A stretch of DNA of 64,000 nt from Patescibacterium sp964540895 (GTDB taxonomy: Bacteria > Patescibacteriota > Patescibacteriia > Patescibacteriales > Patescibacteriaceae). Made by a program: the position numbers and the translations under genes. The stretch lies in assembly GCA_964540895.1 (NCBI GenBank), contig CAZIOP010000001.1, positions 124,001 through 188,000 of the forward strand. The letters run 5' to 3'. The notes below the pieces were generated by a model. The model was not told the origin of the DNA. It did no database searches and saw nothing but the letters and a program-made list of their open reading frames with translations. The first letter of the stretch is position 1, and the number at the start of each line of letters is the position of its first letter. Of this stretch, positions 8,891-17,661 are shown in pieces.

Positions 8891-10255
8891 ATGGTTGAAA
8901 AAAAGAAAACTACAAAAACAACTCGAGTTACCAAACCACGAAAAAAATCTACTCCCAGTACAGTGAAAGTAACCAGAATCAGAAAAAGAGTGATAGCTAA
9001 ACCAGAGAGTATTATTGATTTACGTAATAATTTTTCTGAACCAGAATATGAACAACCTGTGGTTGAGGATATTTTTGATGAATCAATATTTTCACCAGAG
9101 GAAGTTGCATCAGAAAAGATTTCTGAACCACCTAAACGTTGGTCATCTCGTTTATATCGCAATATTGCTGTGACCTTTGTAGTTTTAAGTATAGCCAGTC
9201 TTGCCTTAGTGGCTTATTTAACCTATATACGCCTAGATATTATCGTTGAGCCAATGGTTTCGGTAGTTAATGCCAAAACTACTTTTAAAGTATATGACCG
9301 ACCAGAGGATTATGAATTACCAGCTGGCACTACCTTGGGCTTAGTACGTGAAATGGAAGTTGAATCAACTGAAACAGTATCTTCAACTGGCAAAAAAGTT
9401 ACCGGAGCAGAAGTTAGTGGTACAGTACGAATCATTAATAACTACACCAAAAATCAACCTCTAGTAGCGACAACACGGTTGTTAACACCAAACAATCAAT
9501 TATTACGATTAACTGAGTCGGTTACAGTGCCTGCTGGGGGAGAAGTACAAGCTTCAGTCTATGCCGAGACAGCTGATCCCTCATTTACCTTAGCTGACAC
9601 AAAGTTAACTATCCCAGGACTCTGGAGTGGTTTACAGGATAAGATTTATGCGGAAGCTAAAATTGGATCTGTTAAGTATAAAGAAAAAGCTGACCTTTTT
9701 ATTACCCAAGCCGATATTGATCAAGCTGTACAAGTAGCTAAAGTATCAATTTTGGAAAAAGCCAAACAAGATATTAATAATGTGTATTCAGCGTATGATC
9801 AGAAATTATTTACTCTTAAAGACACATTACTAAAAACCGAAATTACTGGTGAAGCCGGTGAAGTGAAAGATTCAGTGAGTGTGACTGTCACTGGCTTGGT
9901 CACTGTGGTTGCTTTTAATAGTTCAACAGTTACGGGTATTGTTGATACAGCCTTAACAGCCGCTGGCTCAGCTGAAGCAATTGAAAATCAAGAAAAAAAA
10001 CCAGCTTTTGAAATAGTTAGTGCTGATCCAAAGGATAATGTAGCTGAAATTTCAGCCATCACATCAGGTCTGTCTACACCTAAAACAGTTGATGCCATTA
10101 TTGATTTGAAAAAGATTCATAATCTACGTCGTAATCAGTTAGAAGCCTATTTAAATGAATCTCCTAATATAAGTAGCTATGAGCTAAAATTTAGACCCTC
10201 TTTTTGGCCCTGGTCACCAATGTTAGCTGACAGAATCTTTGTATCTGTTAAATAA
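8891..10255 (+). CDS. Single-pass membrane protein, baseplate-J-like extracytoplasmic domain
   Basis: 454 residues. The first 45 are strongly basic (Lys/Arg/Thr), followed by an acidic patch, then one transmembrane helix at about residues 95-117 (VTFVVLSIASLALVAYL). The rest is predicted outside the membrane. The segment VSGTVRIINNYTKNQPLVAT followed by a LTxSVTVPAGG motif resembles CPR proteins annotated as baseplate J/gp47-like. The basic cytoplasmic tail could contact DNA or ribosomes, but that is a guess. It is expressed from its own promoter between dnaE and thrS. Function unknown. Confidence 0.6.
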   Translation: MVEKKKTTKTTRVTKPRKKSTPSTVKVTRIRKRVIAKPESIIDLRNNFSEPEYEQPVVEDIFDESIFSPEEVASEKISEPPKRWSSRLYRNIAVTFVVLSIASLALVAYLTYIRLDIIVEPMVSVVNAKTTFKVYDRPEDYELPAGTTLGLVREMEVESTETVSSTGKKVTGAEVSGTVRIINNYTKNQPLVATTRLLTPNNQLLRLTESVTVPAGGEVQASVYAETADPSFTLADTKLTIPGLWSGLQDKIYAEAKIGSVKYKEKADLFITQADIDQAVQVAKVSILEKAKQDINNVYSAYDQKLFTLKDTLLKTEITGEAGEVKDSVSVTVTGLVTVVAFNSSTVTGIVDTALTAAGSAEAIENQEKKPAFEIVSADPKDNVAEISAITSGLSTPKTVDAIIDLKKIHNLRRNQLEAYLNESPNISSYELKFRPSFWPWSPMLADRIFVSVK

Positions 10256-10257
10256 GA

Positions 10258-10286
10258 TTGACTTTGTTGTGTTGTAATAGTATATT
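10258..10286 (+). promoter_or_regulatory. Promoter of the thrS T-box leader
   Basis: TTGACT, 17-base spacer, TATATT. It predicts a start near 10293, about 200 bases before thrS. Confidence 0.7.
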
Positions 10287-10292
10287 TAGCAG

Positions 10293-10472
10293 TATATTCA
10301 GCGATTGCCATAGCTACCACCTATGGTCCGAAAGGATCCATTGTTACATACAACGGTCTAAGCTGAGAATGAGTGTCTCTTGTTTTCAAGAGAAAATCAG
10401 GTGGAACCGCGAGGCTTGACCCCGTCCTGATAAGATTATGACTTTTGTCGTATTTTTATCAGGGCGTTTTTT
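10293..10472 (+). ncRNA. T-box riboswitch upstream of thrS
   Basis: The leader carries the T-box core AGGTGGAACCGCG at 10399-10411, preceded by a perfect Stem III hairpin (TCTCTTG-TTTT-CAAGAGA, 10377-10394). It is followed by an intrinsic terminator with arms CGTCCTGATAA / TTATCAGGGCG and a T-run (10423-10472). Stem I is short, closed by TTCAGC / GCTGAG, with an upper ATGGTCC-GAAA-GGATCCAT hairpin. Threonine triplets ACA and ACG lie on the 3' side of its internal loop and are specifier candidates; the exact one is not settled. Uncharged tRNA-Thr should stabilise the antiterminator and switch thrS on. Confidence 0.88.
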
Positions 10473-10490
10473 ATTCATTTAATATGCTAT

Positions 10491-12239
10491 ATGGACATGC
10501 CGCTTTCAACTAAACGTCATTCACTCTCACATTTAATGGCCCATGCCATTATGGAGTTATATCCGGACGCTCAGTTTGCTATTGGACCAGCTATTGATAC
10601 TGGTTGGTATTATGATATTGATTTTTTGGAAACTAAACCAACTGAAGCTGATTTTCAGAAAATTGAAAAAAGAATGGGTGAGTTAATAAAAAAGAATATT
10701 CTTTTTACACGAACAGAAAAAACTATTGCTGAGGCTTTGGAGTGGGCCAAGAAGAATAAACAACATTACAAAGTAGAAATTATTGAAGATTTAGCTAAAC
10801 AAGGTGAAACCAATGTTAGTTTTTATACAGTAGGGGATTTTGAAGATTTATGTAAAGGTCCGCATGTTGAAACTACTGGTCAAATTTCTAAAGGAAGTTT
10901 CAAGTTACATACCTTGGCTGGAGCCTATTGGCGTGGTGATGAAAAGAATAAAATGTTAACTAGAATCTATGGCTTGGCGTTTGATGATAAGGAAGCCTTG
11001 GAAAAACATTTATTGATGTTATCAGAAGCTGATAAACGTGACCATAGAAAATTAGGTCGTGAATTAGATTTATTTACTTTCTCTGATTTAGTTGGTGCAG
11101 GGTTGCCATTATGGACACCTAAGGGAATGGTCATGCGAGAGTTACTCGATATGTATGTCTGGGAATTACGACAAGCTGCCGGTTACGAGAAAGTTGAGAT
11201 TCCTCATATTACTCGAAAAGAACTATATGAAACCAGTGGTCATTGGGAAAAGTTTCAGGATGGATTATTCACCATTCAAACTCGTGAAGGTCATTTCTTT
11301 GCCATGAAGCCAATGAATTGTCCTCACCACACTCAGATTTACAAACGAAGAAAGTGGAGTTACCGTGAATTACCACAACGCTATGCCAACACCACTATGG
11401 TATATCGCGATGAACAAACCGGAGAGTTGTCTGGTCTTTCACGAGTACGAAGTATTACTCAAGATGATGCCCATGTGTTTTGCCGCTCTGATCAAGTCAA
11501 AGAAGAGATGTTAAAGATTTGGCATATTATCACGGCTTTTTACAGTGTGGTTGGTTTTAGTTTACGTATTCGTTTGTCGTGCCATGATCCAAAAAATATG
11601 AATGCCTACTTAGGTGATCCAGACTTATGGAAACGAGCTGAGAAAGAGTTAGCTGATATGATTAAAGAACAAGGTCAGGAACCTGAAATTGGCATAGGAG
11701 AGGCGGCTTTCTACGGACCTAAGGTAGATTTCATGGCCAACGACTCATTAGGCAGAGAATGGCAGGTAGCCACTATTCAGTTAGATATGAATCTTCCCGA
11801 GCGTTTTGATTTGACCTATGTATCTCAAGAAGGCAAAGACGAGCAGGTGGTAATGATACATGCGGCTATTATGGGTTCCATTGAACGTTACATGGCTATA
11901 CTAATAGAGCATTACGCTGGTGCTTTTCCTGTCTGGTTGTCACCAGTCCAAGTGAAATTAATGTCAGTTGGAGAAAGTCATATTGAGTTTTGTGAAAATC
12001 TGGCTCGTGAAATGAGAGATAGCTCCATCCGAGTAGAAGTTGATACTTCAAGTGAAACAGTGGGTAACAAGATTCGAAAAGCTTCTTTAGAGAAAGTTCC
12101 CTATATGTTGGTAATAGGTGACAAGGAAATGAACTCTGATAATTTATTTGTTCGTAGAAGAGGTGAGAAAGAAGCAGAGGAATGGGAGAAAGAGAAGTTT
12201 ATTAACAAAGTACTAGAAAAGATGAAGAAAAGAGAATAA
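10491..12239 (+). CDS. thrS: Threonine--tRNA ligase (no TGS domain)
   Basis: 582 residues, about 60 shorter than typical bacterial ThrRS. The N-terminal TGS domain is missing and the protein begins at the editing domain (RHSLSHLMAHAI). The class II catalytic core holds the zinc/substrate site MNCPHH and motif 2 (YRDEQTGELSGLSRVRSITQ region). The C-terminal anticodon-binding domain (WLSPVQVKLMSVG onward) is complete. It charges tRNA-Thr with threonine and is controlled by the T-box immediately upstream. The ATG at 10491 has no Shine-Dalgarno; another ATG lies two codons on. Confidence 0.96.
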   Translation: MDMPLSTKRHSLSHLMAHAIMELYPDAQFAIGPAIDTGWYYDIDFLETKPTEADFQKIEKRMGELIKKNILFTRTEKTIAEALEWAKKNKQHYKVEIIEDLAKQGETNVSFYTVGDFEDLCKGPHVETTGQISKGSFKLHTLAGAYWRGDEKNKMLTRIYGLAFDDKEALEKHLLMLSEADKRDHRKLGRELDLFTFSDLVGAGLPLWTPKGMVMRELLDMYVWELRQAAGYEKVEIPHITRKELYETSGHWEKFQDGLFTIQTREGHFFAMKPMNCPHHTQIYKRRKWSYRELPQRYANTTMVYRDEQTGELSGLSRVRSITQDDAHVFCRSDQVKEEMLKIWHIITAFYSVVGFSLRIRLSCHDPKNMNAYLGDPDLWKRAEKELADMIKEQGQEPEIGIGEAAFYGPKVDFMANDSLGREWQVATIQLDMNLPERFDLTYVSQEGKDEQVVMIHAAIMGSIERYMAILIEHYAGAFPVWLSPVQVKLMSVGESHIEFCENLAREMRDSSIRVEVDTSSETVGNKIRKASLEKVPYMLVIGDKEMNSDNLFVRRRGEKEAEEWEKEKFINKVLEKMKKRE

Positions 12240-12241
12240 CG

Positions 12242-12270
12242 AAAACGCTGGAAGTAATTCCAGCGTTTTT
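12242..12270. terminator. Intrinsic terminator between thrS and the convergent gene
   Basis: AAAACGCTGGAA / TTCCAGCGTTTT hairpin with GTAA loop and T-run. It is usable from both sides. Confidence 0.85.
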
Positions 12271-12288
12271 AGATTGAAAATAGAAATT

Positions 12289-12735
12289 TTACTTACTTGG
12301 AGGAAATAATTCATCATTTGACATATATAATCCTTCTTTAGTTACATGATAGGCTTTCTCTTTTTTCTCTGTTAATACTAAAAGCGGTTTTTCAGTAACA
12401 GGATTAACAGCATATAGATCTACTTGACCTCCCACATTTATTAAATTATAGACAACCCGTTCAGAAGTTGTTTCAACTTGTGGACTGTTAAAGTCTAAGT
12501 GTATGGGATCATAGATGCGAGCAATACTAGGTCTTTTTTCTGATGGTAAAAATTTAAATGGACCATCATCACCTCGTAACATTTCTTCAAAAACATATAG
12601 AACAGATTGATGTGGTTTCCAGTTTTCTAAAGCTTTTACTCCATGCTTTTTCAAGAAAGCAATGGTTTCTTGTTTATTCATGCTCTTTTTATCTTCAAAT
12701 TTTTCAACACCCGGAGACTCCATGTTTAATTTCAT
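12289..12735 (-). CDS. Hypothetical protein (148 aa)
   Basis: Soluble, mixed charge, no signal peptide or membrane segment, no recognised motif. The first 20 residues look like a poorly conserved extension; MNKQETIAFL at residue 19 is a possible alternative start. The ATG lies one base after the stop of the upstream ROK gene on the same strand, so the pair is probably co-transcribed. Function unknown. Confidence 0.6.
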   Translation of the reverse strand: MKLNMESPGVEKFEDKKSMNKQETIAFLKKHGVKALENWKPHQSVLYVFEEMLRGDDGPFKFLPSEKRPSIARIYDPIHLDFNSPQVETTSERVVYNLINVGGQVDLYAVNPVTEKPLLVLTEKKEKAYHVTKEGLYMSNDELFPPSK

Positions 12736-12736
12736 A

Positions 12737-13612
12737 TTATTTACCAGAATCTATCATTAATCCCGCCCCAATTGCGCCAGCTAGTGGTCCTAATTTACCC
12801 TTTACTAATCTTACACTTTGAGAATTTGGTGAGAAGGTAAACTTTTTTAGATTTGTTTTAGCGGCATCTAAAAATAGACTACCTGAATTTACTACACTGC
12901 CACCTAAAATTATTACTTCAGGATCTAATAGATTAACAACTGTACTCATAGCAATTCCTAAGTAAGAACCTAATTCTTGATATGTTTTTTCAGCTAATAG
13001 ATCACCACGATAGGCTTCTTCGGCTAGGAGAGCTGGGTTATGTTGTGTTAATTTATGGTAGGCTTCTTCTAAGGTGATTGATTCATCAAAATCAACGATA
13101 ATATGACCGACTTCATTTGCACCGCCATGATGGCCGTTATATATTTCTCCTTTATACCACCAACCACTACCAATACCTGTGCCAAGTGTCATACCATAAA
13201 TATTTGTTGCTTTACGACCGGCCCCTATCATGGCTTCAGCTCGTGTGAAGCAATTGGCATCGTTATCTAATTTAATTATTAGATCGGGTTTATTTAATAA
13301 TTCACGTAGAGCAGGGACTATCTTTGTTTGTTTTAAAATAGCTAAATTAGCAGCTGTTACAACCTCTTCTTTTTCAAAATCAATTACTCCAGGTATACCA
13401 AGACCAACACCAGCTAAGACTCCTTTTGCAACATCTAGGCGAGCTAAGAGGGGATCAAGAGCTGCTTTAATCATGATAAGGAAATGTTCAAAACTATCTT
13501 TAGGCGTAGCCAGAATTGAACTCTCGATAACTTTTTGGTTATGAAGCAATACGGCAGCTATTTTTGTTCCGCCAATATCAACGCCTATTTGGTATTCTTT
13601 ATTACGTGCCAT
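12737..13612 (-). CDS. ROK-family sugar kinase (glucokinase-like)
   Basis: 291 residues. It has the phosphate-1 motif VDIGGTKIAAVL at residues 11-22, the ROK core (GLGIPGVID, LDNDANCFTRAEA, GTGIGSGWW) and HHGGANEVGHI, whose Glu-x-Gly-His contacts the sugar. The Cys-rich zinc motif that usually follows EVGHI in ROK kinases is absent. Probable role: ATP-dependent phosphorylation of glucose or an amino sugar. It lies two bases after the anchored glycosidase-like gene, so the two probably act on linked carbohydrates. Confidence 0.83.
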   Translation of the reverse strand: MARNKEYQIGVDIGGTKIAAVLLHNQKVIESSILATPKDSFEHFLIMIKAALDPLLARLDVAKGVLAGVGLGIPGVIDFEKEEVVTAANLAILKQTKIVPALRELLNKPDLIIKLDNDANCFTRAEAMIGAGRKATNIYGMTLGTGIGSGWWYKGEIYNGHHGGANEVGHIIVDFDESITLEEAYHKLTQHNPALLAEEAYRGDLLAEKTYQELGSYLGIAMSTVVNLLDPEVIILGGSVVNSGSLFLDAAKTNLKKFTFSPNSQSVRLVKGKLGPLAGAIGAGLMIDSGK

Positions 13613-13614
13613 AG

Positions 13615-14622
13615 TTACTGTTGATGATTAAAAAGTTTTCTAGTTTCTTGCCAATAGAAATCATTATGACGAGTTTCTTTCTCCCAATACCACCATTCAA
13701 CACCCCAAAGGTAAAAAGTTCTGAAACCAGTTTGTCTAGAGAATTCTATTATTTCTTTAAATTTTTCTGGATTCATAGTTAAATCACGTTCAGCTTGAGG
13801 TAAATCTTGAAAAGCAGATTTACCCCACGGCTCACCTTGGAGTTCAATCATTATCCAATCTTGTGGATGAGCAAACAAGTTAGCAATATTTTTTTTGATT
13901 CTAAAAAAGAAAGGTGAGATTGGATAGCGAAGATAGCGACCCAAAGTTTTCGAATAGGTATTTAAATAGAGTGTACTGCCAAAGACATCACCTCGTTTAG
14001 CGGCTGGAATCCAAGCCGATAATTCACCGGAATCAGTTACAATAATCGGCCTGGAATCAAGTGAACGAGCTAGGGCGATTTCTGTATCTAAGAAATTTAA
14101 ATCAAAGTCTGGACAAACACCAAAATATTTTAGAAATGGCTCATTTTCAATTTGCCAGTGAGTAATTGAGGGATGACGACGGTATCGAGCAATAGTATTG
14201 GTAATATATTCTAAAGTAGCAGATTGACGGTCAGTTGTTTCTAGACTATCAACCCAGTTTGGTAAATGACATTCCGGCCAACGAGGTACTCGGTTACCCA
14301 TTACTAAAATTAGTTCAACATTTCGTTTTTCAGCTTCGTGAATTTGCCAGTCAAGGTCAGACCAGTCGTAACGACTAGCATCTGGTTGAACAATGTCCCA
14401 ATAGACTGGTAGACGAACTTTTTTTACACCAAGTTCATCTAACATGGCTATATAGTTTTTCTTCCAATCAAGTCCAAGTCCTTGGCTTTGTTTTTGAGAA
14501 AATGTTACTCCGTATTCTAATTCTTCAGGTGGATAGACTTTTGCCCAGCTCAAGATAAAGAGTAGCCAAAAAATAATAATTATTACGAGGGCAATGTTTT
14601 TATATGTTCTCACAACGTGCAT
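13615..14622 (-). CDS. Membrane-anchored TIM-barrel glycoside hydrolase-like protein
   Basis: 335 residues. An N-terminal signal anchor (IALVIIIIFWLLFILSWA) precedes a barrel domain. VRLPVYWDIVQP near residue 90, HWQIENEP near 158 (candidate acid/base Glu) and IMIELQGEPW near 260 (candidate nucleophile Glu) fit clan GH-A families such as GH5/GH39/GH42. Probable role: an extracytoplasmic glycosidase. Its substrate is unknown, and many CPR relatives are uncharacterised. It is in an apparent operon with the pilin gene upstream and the ROK kinase downstream. Confidence 0.72.
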   Translation of the reverse strand: MHVVRTYKNIALVIIIIFWLLFILSWAKVYPPEELEYGVTFSQKQSQGLGLDWKKNYIAMLDELGVKKVRLPVYWDIVQPDASRYDWSDLDWQIHEAEKRNVELILVMGNRVPRWPECHLPNWVDSLETTDRQSATLEYITNTIARYRRHPSITHWQIENEPFLKYFGVCPDFDLNFLDTEIALARSLDSRPIIVTDSGELSAWIPAAKRGDVFGSTLYLNTYSKTLGRYLRYPISPFFFRIKKNIANLFAHPQDWIMIELQGEPWGKSAFQDLPQAERDLTMNPEKFKEIIEFSRQTGFRTFYLWGVEWWYWEKETRHNDFYWQETRKLFNHQQ

Positions 14623-14635
14623 GTCGGAGTTTTAA

Positions 14636-15040
14636 TTAATGAGATACGGCATCAAATACTTCTGCTGTGACAAAAGCAGTTATAGCATAGGCCGCAACAA
14701 TGATAATTAGACCAATTACCCCATGTCTAATTTGAGCAACTGCTTGTTTGACTTGCTCTTCGTTACCAGCTGCTGTCATATACTTAAAGCCGGCAGCAAT
14801 AATAATTATTACAAAAATTACTCCAATTACCCCTAGGAAGATTTTAATAATTCGAGCTACGACTTGCTGTAGTGGTTCAGGAGCTCCAGTTTGGTCATAG
14901 GCAGAAGTGCCAATAGCATTTAAGCCACCTTGGTCAACCTTGTCCAACCAGCTGCCAGCTTGAGCTTGGAGAGGAGAAATAGCCGCCAACATAAGGAAAA
15001 AAAGACTAACAAGGAGGTGCTTTACAATAGTTAAGGTCAT
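14636..15040 (-). CDS. VirB2/TrbC-like pilin
   Basis: 134 residues. A signal peptide (LLVSLFFLMLAAISPLQAQA) is followed by two hydrophobic helices (about 65-88 and 107-127) joined by a short loop KYMTAAGNEEQVKQAVAQIR. This layout is typical of T4SS pilins widespread in CPR genomes. No other secretion genes are nearby. It is the first gene of a - strand unit leading into the glycosidase-like gene. Confidence 0.75.
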   Translation of the reverse strand: MTLTIVKHLLVSLFFLMLAAISPLQAQAGSWLDKVDQGGLNAIGTSAYDQTGAPEPLQQVVARIIKIFLGVIGVIFVIIIIAAGFKYMTAAGNEEQVKQAVAQIRHGVIGLIIIVAAYAITAFVTAEVFDAVSH

Positions 15041-15133
15041 ATGTAAGATATGGTATACTTTAATCAGTTTACCGATCTTTTCAATATGATCGGTATTCTC
15101 ATTATATTAAAAGGATGTTGAAAAGTCCATGAT

Positions 15134-16570
15134 ATGGCTCTAGCCGGTAAAGTCGCAGCGAATACAGTTATTCAGGTAGGCAACAAGATTGTTACTACTG
15201 GGATTAATTTAGTGATTATTGCCTTAATAACCCGTTATTTGGGTACCTATGGCTTTGGTCAATATACCACCGCGGTAACGTTTGTGGTTTTTTTTAGTAT
15301 TGCGGCTGATTTAGGCTTAACCTTGATTACCACACAATTAATTAGCCGACCTGGAATAAATATTTCTGAGGTCATGAGTAATCTTTTTACGTTTCGGGTT
15401 GTGTCTGGTTTGGTAATAGTGGGCTTAGCCCCGGTGGTAGCCATGTTTTTACCCTATGAAGCATCTATTAAAGAGGGCATACATATCACGGCCTTGGCCA
15501 TGTATTTTGTTTTATTATGTCAGATCTTTGTTAGTCTGTTTCAAAAAGAATTACGAACGGACAGGATTGCTATAGCAGAAATTGTTAGTCGTCTTGTTAT
15601 TTTAGGACTCACAGTCTGGGCTATTACTGCTAATACAGGTGTGACTGGCTTATTATGGGTTTTAACAGCTGGTAGTGCATTGAGTTTTGGTTTACATTTC
15701 TGGTATGCCAGAAAGTATGTTGATATTAAATTTCGTTTTGATAGAGCAGTGTGGAAAGATATCATGCAACGCTCATGGCCATTAGTTATTACTATTGTTT
15801 TGAATTTAGTATATTTAAAAGCCGATATTTTAATTTTGTCATTAATGAAAAGTCAAACTGATGTTGGCTTATATGGGGCAGCGTATCGTGTCGTTGATGT
15901 ACTGGTGACTATTCCATTTATGATTGGTGGTACTGTTTTACCAATCTTTGCCGCCCGTTGGCTTAGTAATGATCGAGAAAACTTCAAAAGAATTTGGCAG
16001 AGAGTCTTTGATGTTTCAGCTATCTTAGCCTGGCCTCTTGTAGTTGGTGGTTTTTTTCTAGCAGATCCAATTATGCTTTTAATTTCTGGGCCAGGTTTTG
16101 AAGTGGCTGGGACTATTTTGAAAATATTAATTGTGGCGGTGGGCTTTATCTTTTTCAGTTCATTTTTTAGCTATACCATGGTTAGTTTTGATCATCAAAG
16201 AAAACTAATTTTTTCTTATTTGATTACCGCAGTTATTTCGTTAATTCTTTATTTGATTTTCATCCCTTATTTCTCATATTATGCTGCTGCTTGGATTACG
16301 GTTTTTAGTGAAGTATTGATTAGCGTCCTAGCTTGGTGGGTAGTACGACGACATAGTAGCTTACATGTATCTTTTAATCGTTTTTTAAAAGCCTTAGCTT
16401 CTGCTTTTATCATGGGTTTTGTTCTGTATGTGTTACCAATGCCCACAAACTCAATTTTTGGATTACTTATTGCTGTTATTAGTGGAAGCTTAATCTATTT
16501 TTTAGTCTTATTTACCATGCGGGGTATTTCCAAACAAGATTTTTTAGAGTTATTACCTAAGAAACTGTAA
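15134..16570 (+). CDS. Lipid-linked oligosaccharide flippase (Wzx/MATE-like)
   Basis: 478 residues with about 12-14 predicted transmembrane helices. The start LAGKVAANTVIQVGNKIVTT and YGFGQYTTAVTFVVFFSIAADLG are typical of the polysaccharide biosynthesis (Wzx/RfbX) family, which flips undecaprenyl-linked glycans across the membrane. The next gene is a glycosyltransferase five bases downstream, fitting a surface-glycan pathway. Confidence 0.85.
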   Translation: MALAGKVAANTVIQVGNKIVTTGINLVIIALITRYLGTYGFGQYTTAVTFVVFFSIAADLGLTLITTQLISRPGINISEVMSNLFTFRVVSGLVIVGLAPVVAMFLPYEASIKEGIHITALAMYFVLLCQIFVSLFQKELRTDRIAIAEIVSRLVILGLTVWAITANTGVTGLLWVLTAGSALSFGLHFWYARKYVDIKFRFDRAVWKDIMQRSWPLVITIVLNLVYLKADILILSLMKSQTDVGLYGAAYRVVDVLVTIPFMIGGTVLPIFAARWLSNDRENFKRIWQRVFDVSAILAWPLVVGGFFLADPIMLLISGPGFEVAGTILKILIVAVGFIFFSSFFSYTMVSFDHQRKLIFSYLITAVISLILYLIFIPYFSYYAAAWITVFSEVLISVLAWWVVRRHSSLHVSFNRFLKALASAFIMGFVLYVLPMPTNSIFGLLIAVISGSLIYFLVLFTMRGISKQDFLELLPKKL

Positions 16571-16575
16571 GACAT

Positions 16576-17652
16576 ATGCGACCCATTACTATATACAACA
16601 CTGATGACAAAGAAACAGTTTTACTATCATTAGTATTTGATCAGTTACGACGACAAGGCTTTAAGTTTACTATTTTTTCTAAAGCACCGCACGATCGTAA
16701 AGATGGTCAACCATTACTACCAAACTCTGTATCAGTCATACTAATATTATTACCGTTGTGGTGTATCTTTTATTTATTTGTTTTTCTTGTTCGTGCAATG
16801 AGCGGACGTAGTCGAACACTTCTTTGTTTTAATTGGCCAGAAAAAGTAGTTTTGACTCCAATAGCTAAGGTATTGAAATGGCGAGTATTATGGTTAGATT
16901 TACCTGATAGTGCCGTACCCAAGAATTTTATTATTAACAGACTCTTAGCACGTTACTCACGTCAGACAGAAATAATTGTGTTTAGTCGTCGACGAGGAGA
17001 ATTCTGGACTAAGCAACAAGCACAATCAGGTATTGTCCATGTTACTACTCCCTTAGCCTACCCAGCGGCTCTTACACATCAACATGATTTGTTTCAAGCT
17101 TTGGCCACTAGGCCTCGTCATCGTTTTGTTATTGCCGCTGTGATTGAAGATTTGGAAAAAGAGTTAATTGAGCGTTTATTATCAGCTTTAGCCATTGGAC
17201 TTACTGTTTGTTCAACCCTGGAATTGATGGTGATTGGTGATGGTGAGCGACGTAAGCAATTATTGTGGCTGATTAGGAAAATGGGGCTAGGTAATCATGT
17301 CTGGTTAGTGGGTGGTGCCAAGAATTTTTTAAGTTGGCTTGGTCATGTTGATATGTTTGTCTTGCCGCATGAAAAACCAAGTTTAGAAGAAATTGCTACG
17401 ACTATCTTAAGCATGACCCAAGGAATACCTATAGTTGGACCAGCTGATGCTGGTTTAGAAGAAGTTGTTACTCCTAAATTCGGTGCCTTGATTGATATTA
17501 GAGATAGTGAGATATTAGCTCGTCAATTTTTGCGTCTTGAGCAGGCAGGTGAGACTCGTGCTAGTATTGGTCGAGAAGCTAAAGCTCAGGCTGAACGGTT
17601 AACCTTTGAACAATTTGTTGTGAGATTTTCCGAAATTTTATCAAAAGAATAA
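16576..17652 (+). CDS. Glycosyltransferase, GT4-like
   Basis: 358 residues with a GT-B look. A hydrophobic helix (about 53-73) in the N-terminal half precedes a C-terminal nucleotide-sugar domain with VIGDGERRKQL near residue 220, VWLVGGAKNF near 240 and VLPHEKPSLEEIATTILSMTQGIPIVG near 260-290. The last of these stands for the E-x7-E donor motif. It is directly behind the flippase. Donor and acceptor are unknown; the N-terminal half is divergent. Confidence 0.72.
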   Translation: MRPITIYNTDDKETVLLSLVFDQLRRQGFKFTIFSKAPHDRKDGQPLLPNSVSVILILLPLWCIFYLFVFLVRAMSGRSRTLLCFNWPEKVVLTPIAKVLKWRVLWLDLPDSAVPKNFIINRLLARYSRQTEIIVFSRRRGEFWTKQQAQSGIVHVTTPLAYPAALTHQHDLFQALATRPRHRFVIAAVIEDLEKELIERLLSALAIGLTVCSTLELMVIGDGERRKQLLWLIRKMGLGNHVWLVGGAKNFLSWLGHVDMFVLPHEKPSLEEIATTILSMTQGIPIVGPADAGLEEVVTPKFGALIDIRDSEILARQFLRLEQAGETRASIGREAKAQAERLTFEQFVVRFSEILSKE

Positions 17653-17661
17653 TATATACGT

